Shown here piece by piece: positions 44,115 to 53,387 of a stretch of DNA of 64,000 bases (within the stretch, counting starts at the first letter, position 1; every line of letters begins with the position of its first letter). The translations under genes and the position numbers were made by a program. Location of the stretch: positions 1 through 64,000 of the forward strand of contig CAJLPX010000004.1 in the NCBI GenBank assembly GCA_905208635.1, given 5' to 3'. Source of the DNA: an uncultured Collinsella sp. GTDB lineage: Bacteria; Actinomycetota; Coriobacteriia; Coriobacteriales; Coriobacteriaceae. The notes under the pieces are model-generated. The model was not told where the DNA came from and made no database searches. It saw nothing but the letters and a program-made list of their open reading frames with translations.

Positions 44115-45134
44115 CTAGCGCCGGAACAGCTCGCGGGCTCGGTCGCGGAGGTCGGTAGCTCGGATGACGCCCTCGTAACGATTGATGCGCAGACGCGGGA
44201 AGGCGTTAAAGAAGCGTAGATCGCGGCGGCTGAGTGACACGCTCGGTACCGGGCGGCTCATGCGCTTGCCGGCAAGGCGACGACCGAGCGACGGACGCGG
44301 CATGCTCGGCGCGGCATCGGCCACGCGACGGGCAGCGAGCGCCAGGCCGCGAGCACCATCCGAAATAAACGTCGGCATCGAAGTCTTCTCGCGCAGGGCA
44401 TCGAGCGCCGCGTCGCCCAGCTCGGCCAGCCAAGCGTTAACGGCGCGACCGCGGATATGCGTCTGCGCCACCGAGTCAATCGCCGAATCGGGAATACGTT
44501 CGAGCATAGAGTCGGAGGCGTCGGCAAGCGACTCATTGATGCGGTCGGCAAGGTCGGCACGCACGCGCTCAAGCTGATCGGACAGACGCCGCCAGCTCGC
44601 CAACGAGCACACCGCATCGACCATCATCGCGACCGCGACGATAAAGGCGGACAGCCGCACAATCAGCACCGGCAGATGGCCAAGCAGCCCCAGCAATGCC
44701 GGCTCCACTAAACGGCAAATGCACAGCGCACCCAAGCCAAACGCACAGGCCCAGTACAGGCAGATGCGTCCGTGCAGGTTAAACGGCAGGTGTGAGTAAT
44801 CCCAAAAGCGCGCGCCTGTTGTTTTTTCCAATAGAAGGCCCACACTGTACTCGATTACGCTGCATACGAGCGCCGCGGCAACAAACTGGCTCGAGGCATC
44901 CGGAATCCCGCGCAGCAAAAGCCAGCAGGCTATGCCGCCCACACCATAGATAGGGCAACACGGCCCCAGCAAAAAGCCACTGTTGGCAAATCGTCCGTGA
45001 TTGAGCATGGCGCAAACCGTCGACTCCCACGCCCAGCCGCAAAACCCGTAAAAGGCAAACGAGAGCACCAGTGCCGAGAGTGGACAGGCGGCAAGCGTCG
45101 CGCCGTCAAATGCCATGTCGATCGCGGTTCCCAC
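44115..45134 (-). CDS. CmpB-like putative ABC-transporter type IV membrane protein
   Basis: A 339-aa protein with about five helices in the first 200 residues. FYGFCGWAWESTVCAMLNHG and NSGFLLGPCCPIYGVGGI then GARFWDYSHLPFNLHGRICL are the PF06541 pattern. A long positively charged cytoplasmic tail follows (about 200-339). Function not established despite the ABC name. Only 3 bp after the HD protein gene; probably co-transcribed. Confidence 0.82.
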   Translation of the reverse strand: MGTAIDMAFDGATLAACPLSALVLSFAFYGFCGWAWESTVCAMLNHGRFANSGFLLGPCCPIYGVGGIACWLLLRGIPDASSQFVAAALVCSVIEYSVGLLLEKTTGARFWDYSHLPFNLHGRICLYWACAFGLGALCICRLVEPALLGLLGHLPVLIVRLSAFIVAVAMMVDAVCSLASWRRLSDQLERVRADLADRINESLADASDSMLERIPDSAIDSVAQTHIRGRAVNAWLAELGDAALDALREKTSMPTFISDGARGLALAARRVADAAPSMPRPSLGRRLAGKRMSRPVPSVSLSRRDLRFFNAFPRLRINRYEGVIRATDLRDRARELFRR

Positions 45135-45137
45135 CGT

Positions 45138-45674
45138 CTACCCTCTCCTCTTTTCGTTCGATTCGCTGCTCACGTCATCGTCCGCCTTGTCCTTGCGCCG
45201 CAGACGGCCGGCGACCGTCTCACGCAGAGCGCACCATTTATCGGCCAGGCATACAATCCAAGCCTCACGACACGTCGGCGGCACCGGCACCAGCGGAAAC
45301 ATATGGCGCGCGATGATATTCCGCTCGCGCGACGTCAGCTCAAAATCTTCCTCCGCACGCGCCAGGGCAAAAAACGGGTGACGAAAGCCATGCAGTCGAT
45401 GGCTTGGGTCGGGATCGTGCCAGTCATAGAGAAAGTAATCGTGCAGCAGGGCCCCGCGCAGCAGCGAGGCGCGGTCGACCGAAATGCCAGCACGGCCCAA
45501 GCACTCGGCAAATGACAGACTTGCCCGCGCCACCGAGGTCACATGCGCATACACCGTCACATCGCCATGCTGGATAAACTCGCGCGTCAGGTCCAGACGG
45601 CCCGCCTGTGCCAGTTGACGGGCAGCATGGTCTACTTCGCACGCGATTTTCTCGGCACGAACGGTATCGGACAT
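45138..45674 (-). CDS. HD-domain phosphohydrolase-like protein
   Basis: A 178-aa protein with metal-binding HD pattern: LRGALLHDYFLYDWHD, HGFRHPFFALARAEE and LADKWCALRET. The family contains nucleotide phosphohydrolases; substrate unknown. Start 45674 (MSDTVRAE) follows GGAAGGAGGCCGC. Co-directional with the CmpB-like gene. Confidence 0.8.
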   Translation of the reverse strand: MSDTVRAEKIACEVDHAARQLAQAGRLDLTREFIQHGDVTVYAHVTSVARASLSFAECLGRAGISVDRASLLRGALLHDYFLYDWHDPDPSHRLHGFRHPFFALARAEEDFELTSRERNIIARHMFPLVPVPPTCREAWIVCLADKWCALRETVAGRLRRKDKADDDVSSESNEKRRG

Positions 45675-45902
45675 GCGGCCTCCTTCCGGCGGAGCTCGGC
45701 GGCAAGCCACAGCCTGCACGCAATGAATAAAATCATCATGGAACTTATCAGTATGGCATCGGACAAAACGTTTTGCCCCACCAGTTGGCGAATTACCGCG
45801 CCGCCGTCACATATCAAACGCCAAAATGTGCGAGACTGTTTTGTGCAATTGTGCCGGCCGAGGGAGCGCCGGCGCTCGATTCGCATGGAGTAACCCACAA
45901 CG

Positions 45903-47684
45903 ATGCTGCTTACGCAAACGACAACGCCCGAGGACGTCAAGGCTCTCGACCGCGCCGAGCTTCCACTGCTCTGCGGCGAGATCCGCCACGCCATCCTCGA
46001 AAGCTCCGCCGCCGTCGGCGGACACGTTGCCCCCAACTTGGGCGTCGTTGAGCTTACGGCTGCGCTTCATCGCGTGTTTAACTCCCCCATCGACAAGATT
46101 GTCTTTGACGTTTCGCACCAGACCTACGCCCACAAGGCGCTGACTGGGCGCGCGTACACCTATATCGATCCGGAGCGTTATGGCGAGGCTTCTGGCTTTG
46201 CCAATCCCGACGAGTCCGAGCACGACCTGTTCGCCATGGGTCATACCTCCACATCGGTGAGCCTGGGCTGCGGCTTGGCACACGCCCGCGATTTGGCGGG
46301 CGACAGCTACAACGTCATTACCATCATTGGCGACGGTTCGCTTTCGGGCGGTCTGGCGTTTGAAGGCTTTAACAATGCCGCCGAGCTCGACAGCAACTTG
46401 ATCATCGTCGTCAATGACAACGACCAGTCCATCGCCGAAAACCACGGTGGCCTGTATCGCAATCTGGCCGAGCTGCGCGCCAGCAACGGCACCTGCGAGC
46501 GCAACGTTTTCCGCGCCATGGGACTCGACTACCGCTATCTGGACGCCGGCAACGATGTGTTGGCCCTGGTCGACACGCTGCAGGAGCTGCGCGATATCGA
46601 TCATCCCATCGTGCTGCACGTCTCCACCGCAAAGGGCAAGGGCTTTGAGCCAGCCCAGAGCGACCCCGAGCGCTGGCATCATGTGGGTCCGTTTGACATG
46701 GCGACTGGGCGCAAGCTCTGCCCGGGCCATCCGAGCGAGCCTGCGCCGCGCACCTATGCCGACATTACGGGCGAGGCCCTGAGCGCCGCCATCGAGCACG
46801 ATCCGCAGGTCGTGGGCATCACGGCCGCCACGCCCTACATCATGGGCTTTACACCCGAGCTTCGCACCGCGGCAGGCAAGCAGTTTGTCGACGTGGGCAT
46901 TGCCGAGGAACACGCCGTCACCTTTGCCACCGCGCTCGCCAGCGCCGGTGCCAAGCCGGTCTTTGGCGTGTACGGCACGTTTTTGCAGCGCGCCTACGAC
47001 GAACTGTGGCACGACCTGTGCCTCAACGACGCCCCCGCAACCATCCTGGTGTTTGGCGCGTCGATCTTTGGCACCACGTCCGAGACGCACCTTTCGTTCT
47101 TTGATATTTCCATGCTGGGCGGTCTTCCCAACATGCACTACTTGGCGCCGGCCTGCATGGAGGAATATCTGTCCATGCTGAGCTGGTCGCTCGACCACCG
47201 CGAGCATCCCGTGGCGATTCGCGTGCCGGGCATTGGCTTGGTAAGCCGCCCCGACTTGGCGCCTGCCGAGGACGCCGATTACGGCGCCGTTCGTTACAAC
47301 GTGGTGCGCCAGGGTCGCGACGTGGCCGTGCTCGCGCTTGGCGATTTCTTTGAGCTGGGCGAGCGCGTAGCAAACCGCTTGGCTGCCGAGTACGACATCG
47401 AGGCCACGCTCGTCAACCCGCGCTATGCAACTGAGCTCGACCGTGAGTTCCTCGACAGCCTTGCCGCCGAGCATCGCGTTGTCGTCACCCTCGAGGACGG
47501 CATCTTGGACGGCGGCTGGGGCGAGCGCGTGGCATGTTATCTGGCATGCACGCCGTTGCGCACGCGCACCTTCGGCATCGCCAAGGGCTTCCCCGACCGC
47601 TACGACCCCAACGAGCTGCTCGCTCAGAACGGCATGACGGCCGAGAACATGGCCGCCGAAGCCGTAAGGCTACTTAACGAGTAA
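45903..47684 (+). CDS. 1-deoxy-D-xylulose-5-phosphate synthase, divergent clade
   Basis: A 593-aa ThDP enzyme with DXS domain order. GGHVAPNLGVVELTAALHRV, the ThDP site GDGSLSGGLAFEGFNN plus NDNDQSI, and DVGIAEEHAVTFATALASAG are present. In canonical DXS a segment RAGLVGADGPTH follows; here it is GASIFGTTSETHLSFFD, so the Arg and the GADGPTH motif are absent. It may be a true DXS variant or a DXS-like transketolase acting on another substrate. Ends in a strong terminator. The ribosome site is weak (GGAG 14 nt upstream). Confidence 0.8.
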   Translation: MLLTQTTTPEDVKALDRAELPLLCGEIRHAILESSAAVGGHVAPNLGVVELTAALHRVFNSPIDKIVFDVSHQTYAHKALTGRAYTYIDPERYGEASGFANPDESEHDLFAMGHTSTSVSLGCGLAHARDLAGDSYNVITIIGDGSLSGGLAFEGFNNAAELDSNLIIVVNDNDQSIAENHGGLYRNLAELRASNGTCERNVFRAMGLDYRYLDAGNDVLALVDTLQELRDIDHPIVLHVSTAKGKGFEPAQSDPERWHHVGPFDMATGRKLCPGHPSEPAPRTYADITGEALSAAIEHDPQVVGITAATPYIMGFTPELRTAAGKQFVDVGIAEEHAVTFATALASAGAKPVFGVYGTFLQRAYDELWHDLCLNDAPATILVFGASIFGTTSETHLSFFDISMLGGLPNMHYLAPACMEEYLSMLSWSLDHREHPVAIRVPGIGLVSRPDLAPAEDADYGAVRYNVVRQGRDVAVLALGDFFELGERVANRLAAEYDIEATLVNPRYATELDREFLDSLAAEHRVVVTLEDGILDGGWGERVACYLACTPLRTRTFGIAKGFPDRYDPNELLAQNGMTAENMAAEAVRLLNE

Positions 47685-47687
47685 AAA

Positions 47688-47722
47688 ACCTCCGCAAGGG
47701 AAGCATCCCTGCGGAGGTTTTT
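47688..47722 (+). terminator. Intrinsic terminator of the DXS-type gene
   Basis: AAACCTCCGCAAGGGA-AGCA-TCCCTGCGGAGGTTTTTATTTT. Confidence 0.92.
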
Positions 47723-47740
47723 ATTTTCGCGGCGCGATTA

Positions 47741-47957
47741 TCTCAATCTGTAACATCTAGGGCCCGAATTCCCGTCTAACTGTTACAGATCTAGACAAAC
47801 CATCTTTGCCCCTGACCTTTGTCTCGATCTGTAACAGATAGAGACCTTTTGGCCGTCTAACTGTTACAGATTGAGACATTCGAATTCCCCTGAAGAGAAA
47901 ATCTCGATCTGTAACAGTTACTCGGCAAAAACGGCTGCAGATGTTACAGATTGAGAC
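47741..47957. repeat. Tandem array of six alternating inverted motifs, 81-bp period
   Basis: Six copies of a 17-25 bp motif (core CTGTWACAG with GTCT/AGAC ends) alternate in orientation: 47741, 47774, 47821, 47855, 47902, 47940. Core centres are 32, 49, 32, 49, 32 bp apart, so three 56-bp inverted pairs repeat every 81 bp with 24-bp unrelated spacers. The gap 47685-48140 otherwise holds the terminator at its left, a REP-like element (47990-48025) and a promoter (48068-48097). Confidence 0.85.
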
Positions 47958-47989
47958 AAAGCAGCGAGACAGGCCACCACATCTGCAAG

Positions 47990-48025
47990 AACCACCACAA
48001 AGGTGCCTGTCCCTTTTTGGTAGGT
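47990..48025. repeat. Chimeric REP-like element (families II and I)
   Basis: Left half ACCACCACAAAGGTGCCTGT is family II; right half CCCTTTTTGGTAGGT is family I, so the arms no longer pair. Suggests recombination at the shared CTGTCCC core. Confidence 0.65.
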
Positions 48026-48067
48026 ACAATAACCCATAAGGTAAGTATGTTTCTGAGTTATTTCGTG

Positions 48068-48097
48068 TTGACCCATTTGAGCGCGATAGGGTATAAC
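48068..48097 (+). promoter_or_regulatory. Promoter of the amino-acid ABC operon
   Basis: TTGACC (48068-48073), 18-bp spacer, TATAAC (48092-48097), 44 bp before the binding-protein ATG at 48141. Confidence 0.65.
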
Positions 48098-48140
48098 TCT
48101 ACTCAACCGCTAGGGATTTTATTGAGAAAGGTGTTCTACC

Positions 48141-49136
48141 ATGAGCAAGAACCTCTCCCAGCAGGTCGTTCTCGACCGCCGCGGCTTCGTTGCCGCCACC
48201 TTCGCAACCGTCGCCGGCCTTGGTCTTGCCGGCTGCTCCGACACCAGCGCCGAGGCCGACAAGGGTTCCGCCGCCGGCTCCTCCAAGAGCTCCGAGGATA
48301 CCGAGGCTTCCACCACGCTCGACGCCAAGGCATTCGACAAGCTCGTCGACAACGGCCCCAAGGCCGATGACGACGCCATCGCCGCCAGCACCTGGGCCAC
48401 GGCCGTCAAGGACGCCGGTGTCTTTAAGATCGGAGGCGTTCAGACCTCCACGCTCTTCTCCCTCCTCAACGAGAAGGACGGTCAGACCCGCGGCTTCGAC
48501 GCCGGTATCGCACAGCTCCTGTCCAACTACATTCTGGGCGAGAACAAGGTCGAGATCACCCAGGTGACCTCGGACACGCGTGAGTCCGTCCTGCAGAACG
48601 GCCAGGTCGACGCCGTCTTTGCCACCTACACCATCACTGACGAGCGCAAGAAGCTCGTCTCCTTTGCCGGTCCCTACTACTACACCCAGCAGGCTATCCT
48701 GGTGCTCGCCGACAACGACGACATCAAGAGCGTCGACGACCTGGCCGACAAGAACGTCGCCGTCCAGTCCGGCTCCAACGGCCCCGCCATCTTGGAGGAG
48801 TTCGCTCCCAAGGCCAGCCAGCAGGAGTTCAAGACCGACGAGGAGGCCCGCCAGGCACTCCAGCAGGGCCGCGTTGACGCCTACGTCATCGATAACAACA
48901 TGCAGCAGAGCGCCCTGGTCCGCGAACCCGGTAAGTACAAGATCGCCGGCAAGCCCTTCGGCAGCAAAGAGCCCTACGGCATCGGCCTGCCGCTCGATTC
49001 CGACGGCGTCGCCTTTGTCAACGACTTCCTTAAGAAGATCGAGGACGACGGCACCTGGACCGAGCTGTGGCAAATCTGCATCGGCGACCGTACGGGCGAC
49101 ACCAATGTTCCCGAGCTGCCCGAGATCGGCGCCTAG
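48141..49136 (+). CDS. Polar amino-acid ABC transporter binding lipoprotein, Tat-type signal
   Basis: A 331-aa SBP_bac_3 protein. The signal has a twin-arginine LDRRGFVAATFA and a lipobox LAGC (Cys about 32), so it appears to be a Tat-exported lipoprotein. A Ser/Ala/Glu-rich linker (about 33-60) is followed by the ligand domain with VSFAGPYYYTQQAILV-type and EPYGIGLPLDSD motifs of glutamate/glutamine-type receptors. AGAAAGGTG precedes ATG. A hairpin after the gene separates it from the permeases. Confidence 0.9.
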   Translation: MSKNLSQQVVLDRRGFVAATFATVAGLGLAGCSDTSAEADKGSAAGSSKSSEDTEASTTLDAKAFDKLVDNGPKADDDAIAASTWATAVKDAGVFKIGGVQTSTLFSLLNEKDGQTRGFDAGIAQLLSNYILGENKVEITQVTSDTRESVLQNGQVDAVFATYTITDERKKLVSFAGPYYYTQQAILVLADNDDIKSVDDLADKNVAVQSGSNGPAILEEFAPKASQQEFKTDEEARQALQQGRVDAYVIDNNMQQSALVREPGKYKIAGKPFGSKEPYGIGLPLDSDGVAFVNDFLKKIEDDGTWTELWQICIGDRTGDTNVPELPEIGA

Positions 49137-49224
49137 GCAGCGAACCTAGTAACGGCCGCTACGAAACCATATGGAAACGCGCGATGCGCTTTATTGCGCT
49201 AAACTGTTTCCTCACTGAGTTGTC

Positions 49225-49255
49225 GGGGCTTCCGTACACACGGGAGCCCCTTTCC
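49225..49255 (+). terminator. Intercistronic hairpin between binding protein and permease genes
   Basis: GGGGCT.CCG-TACACA-CGG.AGCCCC followed by TTTCC, 20 nt before the permease start. Likely a leaky attenuator or 3' stabiliser that gives more binding protein than permease. Confidence 0.7.
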
Positions 49256-49274
49256 TTACCGGCGGGAGGTCCGC

Positions 49275-49934
49275 ATGAGTCTCTCCGAGCTCTGGTCGCT
49301 CTATGGCCAGAACTATATCGACGCGTTGCTAGCAACCTGGGGTATGACGCTCGAGTCGTTTGCCATCGCCATGGTACTGGCTGTCGCTGTCACCGTGATG
49401 CGCGTGTCGCCGCTCAAGCCGCTGCGCGTCTTTGGCGACCTGTATGTCCAGGTCTTCCGTAACATCCCCGGCATCGCGCTACTCATCATCGTCGTCTATG
49501 CGCTGCCGTCGCTCAAGGTCGTCCTGCCCTACCGCACCTGCGTCATCGTCGCCACAGTGCTCTTGGGTTCTGCCTTTGGCTCCGAGAACTTTATGAGCGG
49601 CATCAACACCGTCGGTGTCGGTCAGGTGGAAGCCGCCCGCTCGCTGGGCATGAGCTTCAGCCGTATCCTCGCCAAGATCGTGATTCCGCAGGCGCTGCGC
49701 TCGAGCGTGCTGCCCATGACCAACCTCTTTATCGCCGTCATGCTCACCACCGCGCTCGGCAGTCAGGTACCGCTTAACCCGCAGGAGCTCACCGGCGTGG
49801 TGAGCTACATCAACACGCGCTCGCTCGGCGGCGTCGCCGCGTTCTTTATCTCGGCGCTCGGCTACCTGGGCACGGCCTTTGTGGTGAGCCACATTGGCAA
49901 CTACATCGATAAGAAGGTGAGGATCCTCCGATGA
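49275..49934 (+). CDS. Amino-acid ABC transporter permease 1
   Basis: A 219-aa HisM/GlnP-type permease with five helices. VQVFRNIPGIALLI and the EAA loop GQVEAARSLGMSFSRILAKIV-like segment (about 115-135) contact the ATPase. GGGAGG lies upstream of ATG 49275. Overlaps the second permease gene by 4 nt (ATGA). Confidence 0.92.
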   Translation: MSLSELWSLYGQNYIDALLATWGMTLESFAIAMVLAVAVTVMRVSPLKPLRVFGDLYVQVFRNIPGIALLIIVVYALPSLKVVLPYRTCVIVATVLLGSAFGSENFMSGINTVGVGQVEAARSLGMSFSRILAKIVIPQALRSSVLPMTNLFIAVMLTTALGSQVPLNPQELTGVVSYINTRSLGGVAAFFISALGYLGTAFVVSHIGNYIDKKVRILR

Positions 49935-50764
49935 GCAAGCACTCCACCTCCGCGCTCACCATGCGCGATGCGCTCTACGAGGCTCCCGGCCCCAAGATGC
50001 GCGCCAAGATTCGCGTCGGCACCGCCATCTCACTTGTTGCCGTGGCCGCGCTCATCGCTCTGGTACTGCAGCGCTTTTATGTGACCGGCCAGCTTTCGGT
50101 CCATTACTGGTACTTCTTTACGCACCTCACCACCTGGAAGTTCCTGCTTGCCGGTTTTGAGGGCACGGTAAAGGTCGCGCTCACCGCCGGCGCCATCGCG
50201 CTGGTACTGGGCTTAGCCCTCATGCTCGGCCGTACCAGCGACATCAAGCCGCTGCAGCTGGTCTGCCGCGTGCTCACCGATTTCTTCCGTGGCGTGCCGA
50301 GCCTGCTGTTCATCTACTTCTTCTTTTTGGTGCTGCCTCAGTACAAGATTTCACTGCCGTCGTTTTGGATGCTCACGCTTCCCGTCGCGCTCGCTGCAGC
50401 CGGCGTACTGGCCGAGATCTTCCGTGCCGGCGTCAACGCCGTGCCGCGTGGTCAGGTCGAGGCAGCCCAGGCGCTCGGTCTCTCCAAGGCCAAAATCACC
50501 TTTAAAATCGTATTGCCCCAGGCGATTCGGTTTATCATTCCGTCGTTGATTTCGCAGCTCGTGGTCGTAGTCAAAGACACCACCGTCGCCTACGTGGTGA
50601 GCTACCCCGACCTCATGCAAAATGCCCGCGTGCTCATCACCAACTACGACGCGCTCGTATCAGTCTATCTGGTGATCGCGGTCATCTACATCCTCATCAA
50701 CGTCGCGATCAACAAGGCCGCTGTCTACGTTTCGCACAAGACCGGCGCGACCATCATCCGCTAA
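49931..50764 (+). CDS. Amino-acid ABC transporter permease 2
   Basis: A 277-aa permease. After a cytoplasmic N-terminus (about 1-35) it has a first extra helix, then the five-helix core with LTDFFRGVPSLLFIYFFFLV and the EAA loop GQVEAAQALGLSKAKITFKI. Heterodimer partner of the 49275 protein. Fourth-nucleotide overlap implies coupled translation. Confidence 0.92.
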   Translation: MSKHSTSALTMRDALYEAPGPKMRAKIRVGTAISLVAVAALIALVLQRFYVTGQLSVHYWYFFTHLTTWKFLLAGFEGTVKVALTAGAIALVLGLALMLGRTSDIKPLQLVCRVLTDFFRGVPSLLFIYFFFLVLPQYKISLPSFWMLTLPVALAAAGVLAEIFRAGVNAVPRGQVEAAQALGLSKAKITFKIVLPQAIRFIIPSLISQLVVVVKDTTVAYVVSYPDLMQNARVLITNYDALVSVYLVIAVIYILINVAINKAAVYVSHKTGATIIR

Positions 50765-50800
50765 CGCTTTACCATTTCGAGTCATAAGGAGCCGAGCACC

Positions 50801-51565
<765 letters not shown>

Positions 51566-51652
51566 CCAGCCACCCCGTGGGACAAATCCATTGAAAGTGT
51601 TGTCCTACGTCTCTCATGCGCCCTGTCACCTTTAGATTCGAAAGCAACACCT

Positions 51653-52462
51653 ATGATCGGAACTCGCACTTCATCGTCATACACCCCGCACGTCGACGTC
51701 GATCCCGCCGACCGCCCGCTCATCCTCGTCGCGCCGCGTTGGGAAGAGGCAAAGCCGTTTTTAAGCGAGACGCTTTCCCCCAACGAGGAAATCGCAAGTG
51801 TCTTTGTCGATGCCATCCTTGCCGCCGGCGGCCTGCCGCTGCAGATGTCCATCACCGAGGACATTGAGGTCATCCGTCATTACGTGGAAATCGCTGACGG
51901 TATCGCCATTCCCGGCGGCCCCGATGTCAATCCCAAACGTTGGGGCGATGATCGACCCTACGACCCCACCCTCTGCTGTGAGATCCGCGATAGCTTTGAG
52001 TTTAAGCTGGTCGGCGAGGTGCTCCGCGCCAAAAAGCCGCTCTTTACCACCTGCCGCGGCACGCAGTTGCTCAATGTCGCCACTGGCGGCACTCTGTGCA
52101 TGGACGTGCCGAGCCTGGGCGCTCGCGAGGGCCGCACACAGTGGCGCCATACCCACGTGCTCAACGATCCCGTGCACCCTGTCGAGGTCATGCCGGGCTC
52201 GCTGCTGGAGCGCGCGCTTGGCGGACACAGGCTGATCCAGACCAACTCGGCACATCACTGCTGCGTCGATCGTCTGGGTAAGAGCACGCGTTTGGTCGCC
52301 AAGGCAACCGACGGCGTTCCCGAGTGCATCGAGGTCGAAGGCCAACCATTCTGTCTAGGCGTGCAATGGCATCCCGAGTACACGTGGAAGACGCTCGAAA
52401 CCGACTTTAACCTGTGGAAGTCGTTTGTCGAGGCGGCGGCAAAGGTAAAGCAGGCCCGCTAG
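51653..52462 (+). CDS. Peptidase C26-type gamma-glutamyl hydrolase (PuuD-like)
   Basis: A 269-aa class I glutamine-amidotransferase-like hydrolase. The nucleophile elbow is TTCRGTQLLN (Cys about 130) and the catalytic His-Glu pair is in VQWHPEYTW near 240. PuuD cleaves gamma-glutamyl-GABA; here, next to a polar amino-acid importer, a gamma-glutamyl or glutamine substrate is plausible. The ribosome site is weak, so the start is uncertain by a few codons. Confidence 0.85.
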   Translation: MIGTRTSSSYTPHVDVDPADRPLILVAPRWEEAKPFLSETLSPNEEIASVFVDAILAAGGLPLQMSITEDIEVIRHYVEIADGIAIPGGPDVNPKRWGDDRPYDPTLCCEIRDSFEFKLVGEVLRAKKPLFTTCRGTQLLNVATGGTLCMDVPSLGAREGRTQWRHTHVLNDPVHPVEVMPGSLLERALGGHRLIQTNSAHHCCVDRLGKSTRLVAKATDGVPECIEVEGQPFCLGVQWHPEYTWKTLETDFNLWKSFVEAAAKVKQAR

Positions 52463-52496
52463 CTCGCGAACCACTCAGGTTAAAGCCTCCTAAGCC

Positions 52497-52535
52497 GGGG
52501 GGCGGACACCAGCTACGGTGCCCCCCCCTGTATTT
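52497..52535 (+). terminator. Intrinsic terminator after the C26 hydrolase
   Basis: GGGGGGC...ACC-AGCTAC-GGT.GCCCCCC stem followed by CTGTATTTG, 35 nt after the stop. Confidence 0.7.
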
Positions 52536-52568
52536 GATATGCTCGGTATGATTATCCCTCACAAACAA

Positions 52569-53387
52569 TCAGAGAAATCTCGACCGCAATCGGTCGACAG
52601 TAAAGCAAATGATAAAAACGCTTGCTACGTTTATGAGGCAGTCAATTAAAATCGAGATGCATTGACCATTCCCCAACGGGGTCACGCCGCAAATCCACAT
52701 GAGCATCGAGGCTGGAAGCGGAAGCATGGAATTGGCTCCGACCTGTATGTAGATCGTTACGACGTTGACAAGCAACAGCATGCCAATAGGACCGAAGCCG
52801 GATCCAAAATAGGAAACAACGATAACGCAAGAGACCACGTATGCAAGGCAGACCGCACTCGCCAGAAGAAGTCGATCGCAAAACATATTCAGGTTGAAAT
52901 ACTGTTGAGCATCCAAAACGATTGCGCAGTTAAGACAGTACAAAACGACACATGACAGGATAAACGCGCCCAATAGGGCGAAAGAAGACAGCATCGCTCG
53001 CGCAACGGTAACGCACGCCCGCTTCCCTCCCCGAGCCTCCGACAGCCCCCACGGTTCCTCGACAAAGCTCGAACTGACAAAGCGTGGGACAACGCAAGGC
53101 GCGACAAGCGGAAAGAACAATGCATGAGCCAACGGGGCCACGTTGAACAGCAAGCCGCGAAAAACCTCTGCATTACCAAATAGAAGGGCGTCCTCTGCCG
53201 ACAGTTTAAGCGTCGGGTCTGGGAAAAAGCCCAAGAAACTGCCCTCGCGGAGGCTACAGAACCACATCGGGAAAGAATTAAGCTGCAATATCACCATACA
53301 CGCATAAATTGCCAGGATTAAGACGTACGTCCATTTGCTCACATGCTTCAATTCTGAATGGAGGAACCTTCTAGTCTGACGAGCCAT
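52569..53387 (-). CDS. ABC-2-type permease 2 of LanFEG-like system
   Basis: A 272-aa membrane protein with about six helices (YVLILAIYACMVILQL, LLGAFILSCVVLYCLNCAIV, LLLASAVCLAYVVSCVIVVS). Start 53387 follows GGGGGTG and overlaps the end of the other permease by 17 nt. Resembles one of the paired permeases of lantibiotic-immunity (LanEG) or bacitracin-type exporters. AT-richer than the flanks, suggesting acquisition. Confidence 0.7.
   Translation of the reverse strand: MARQTRRFLHSELKHVSKWTYVLILAIYACMVILQLNSFPMWFCSLREGSFLGFFPDPTLKLSAEDALLFGNAEVFRGLLFNVAPLAHALFFPLVAPCVVPRFVSSSFVEEPWGLSEARGGKRACVTVARAMLSSFALLGAFILSCVVLYCLNCAIVLDAQQYFNLNMFCDRLLLASAVCLAYVVSCVIVVSYFGSGFGPIGMLLLVNVVTIYIQVGANSMLPLPASMLMWICGVTPLGNGQCISILIDCLINVASVFIICFTVDRLRSRFL

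Noticed and set aside
47741..47957. CRISPR array
   Set aside because: Motifs alternate in orientation and are palindromic; only two equal spacers; no cas genes. Better described as an inverted-motif array.
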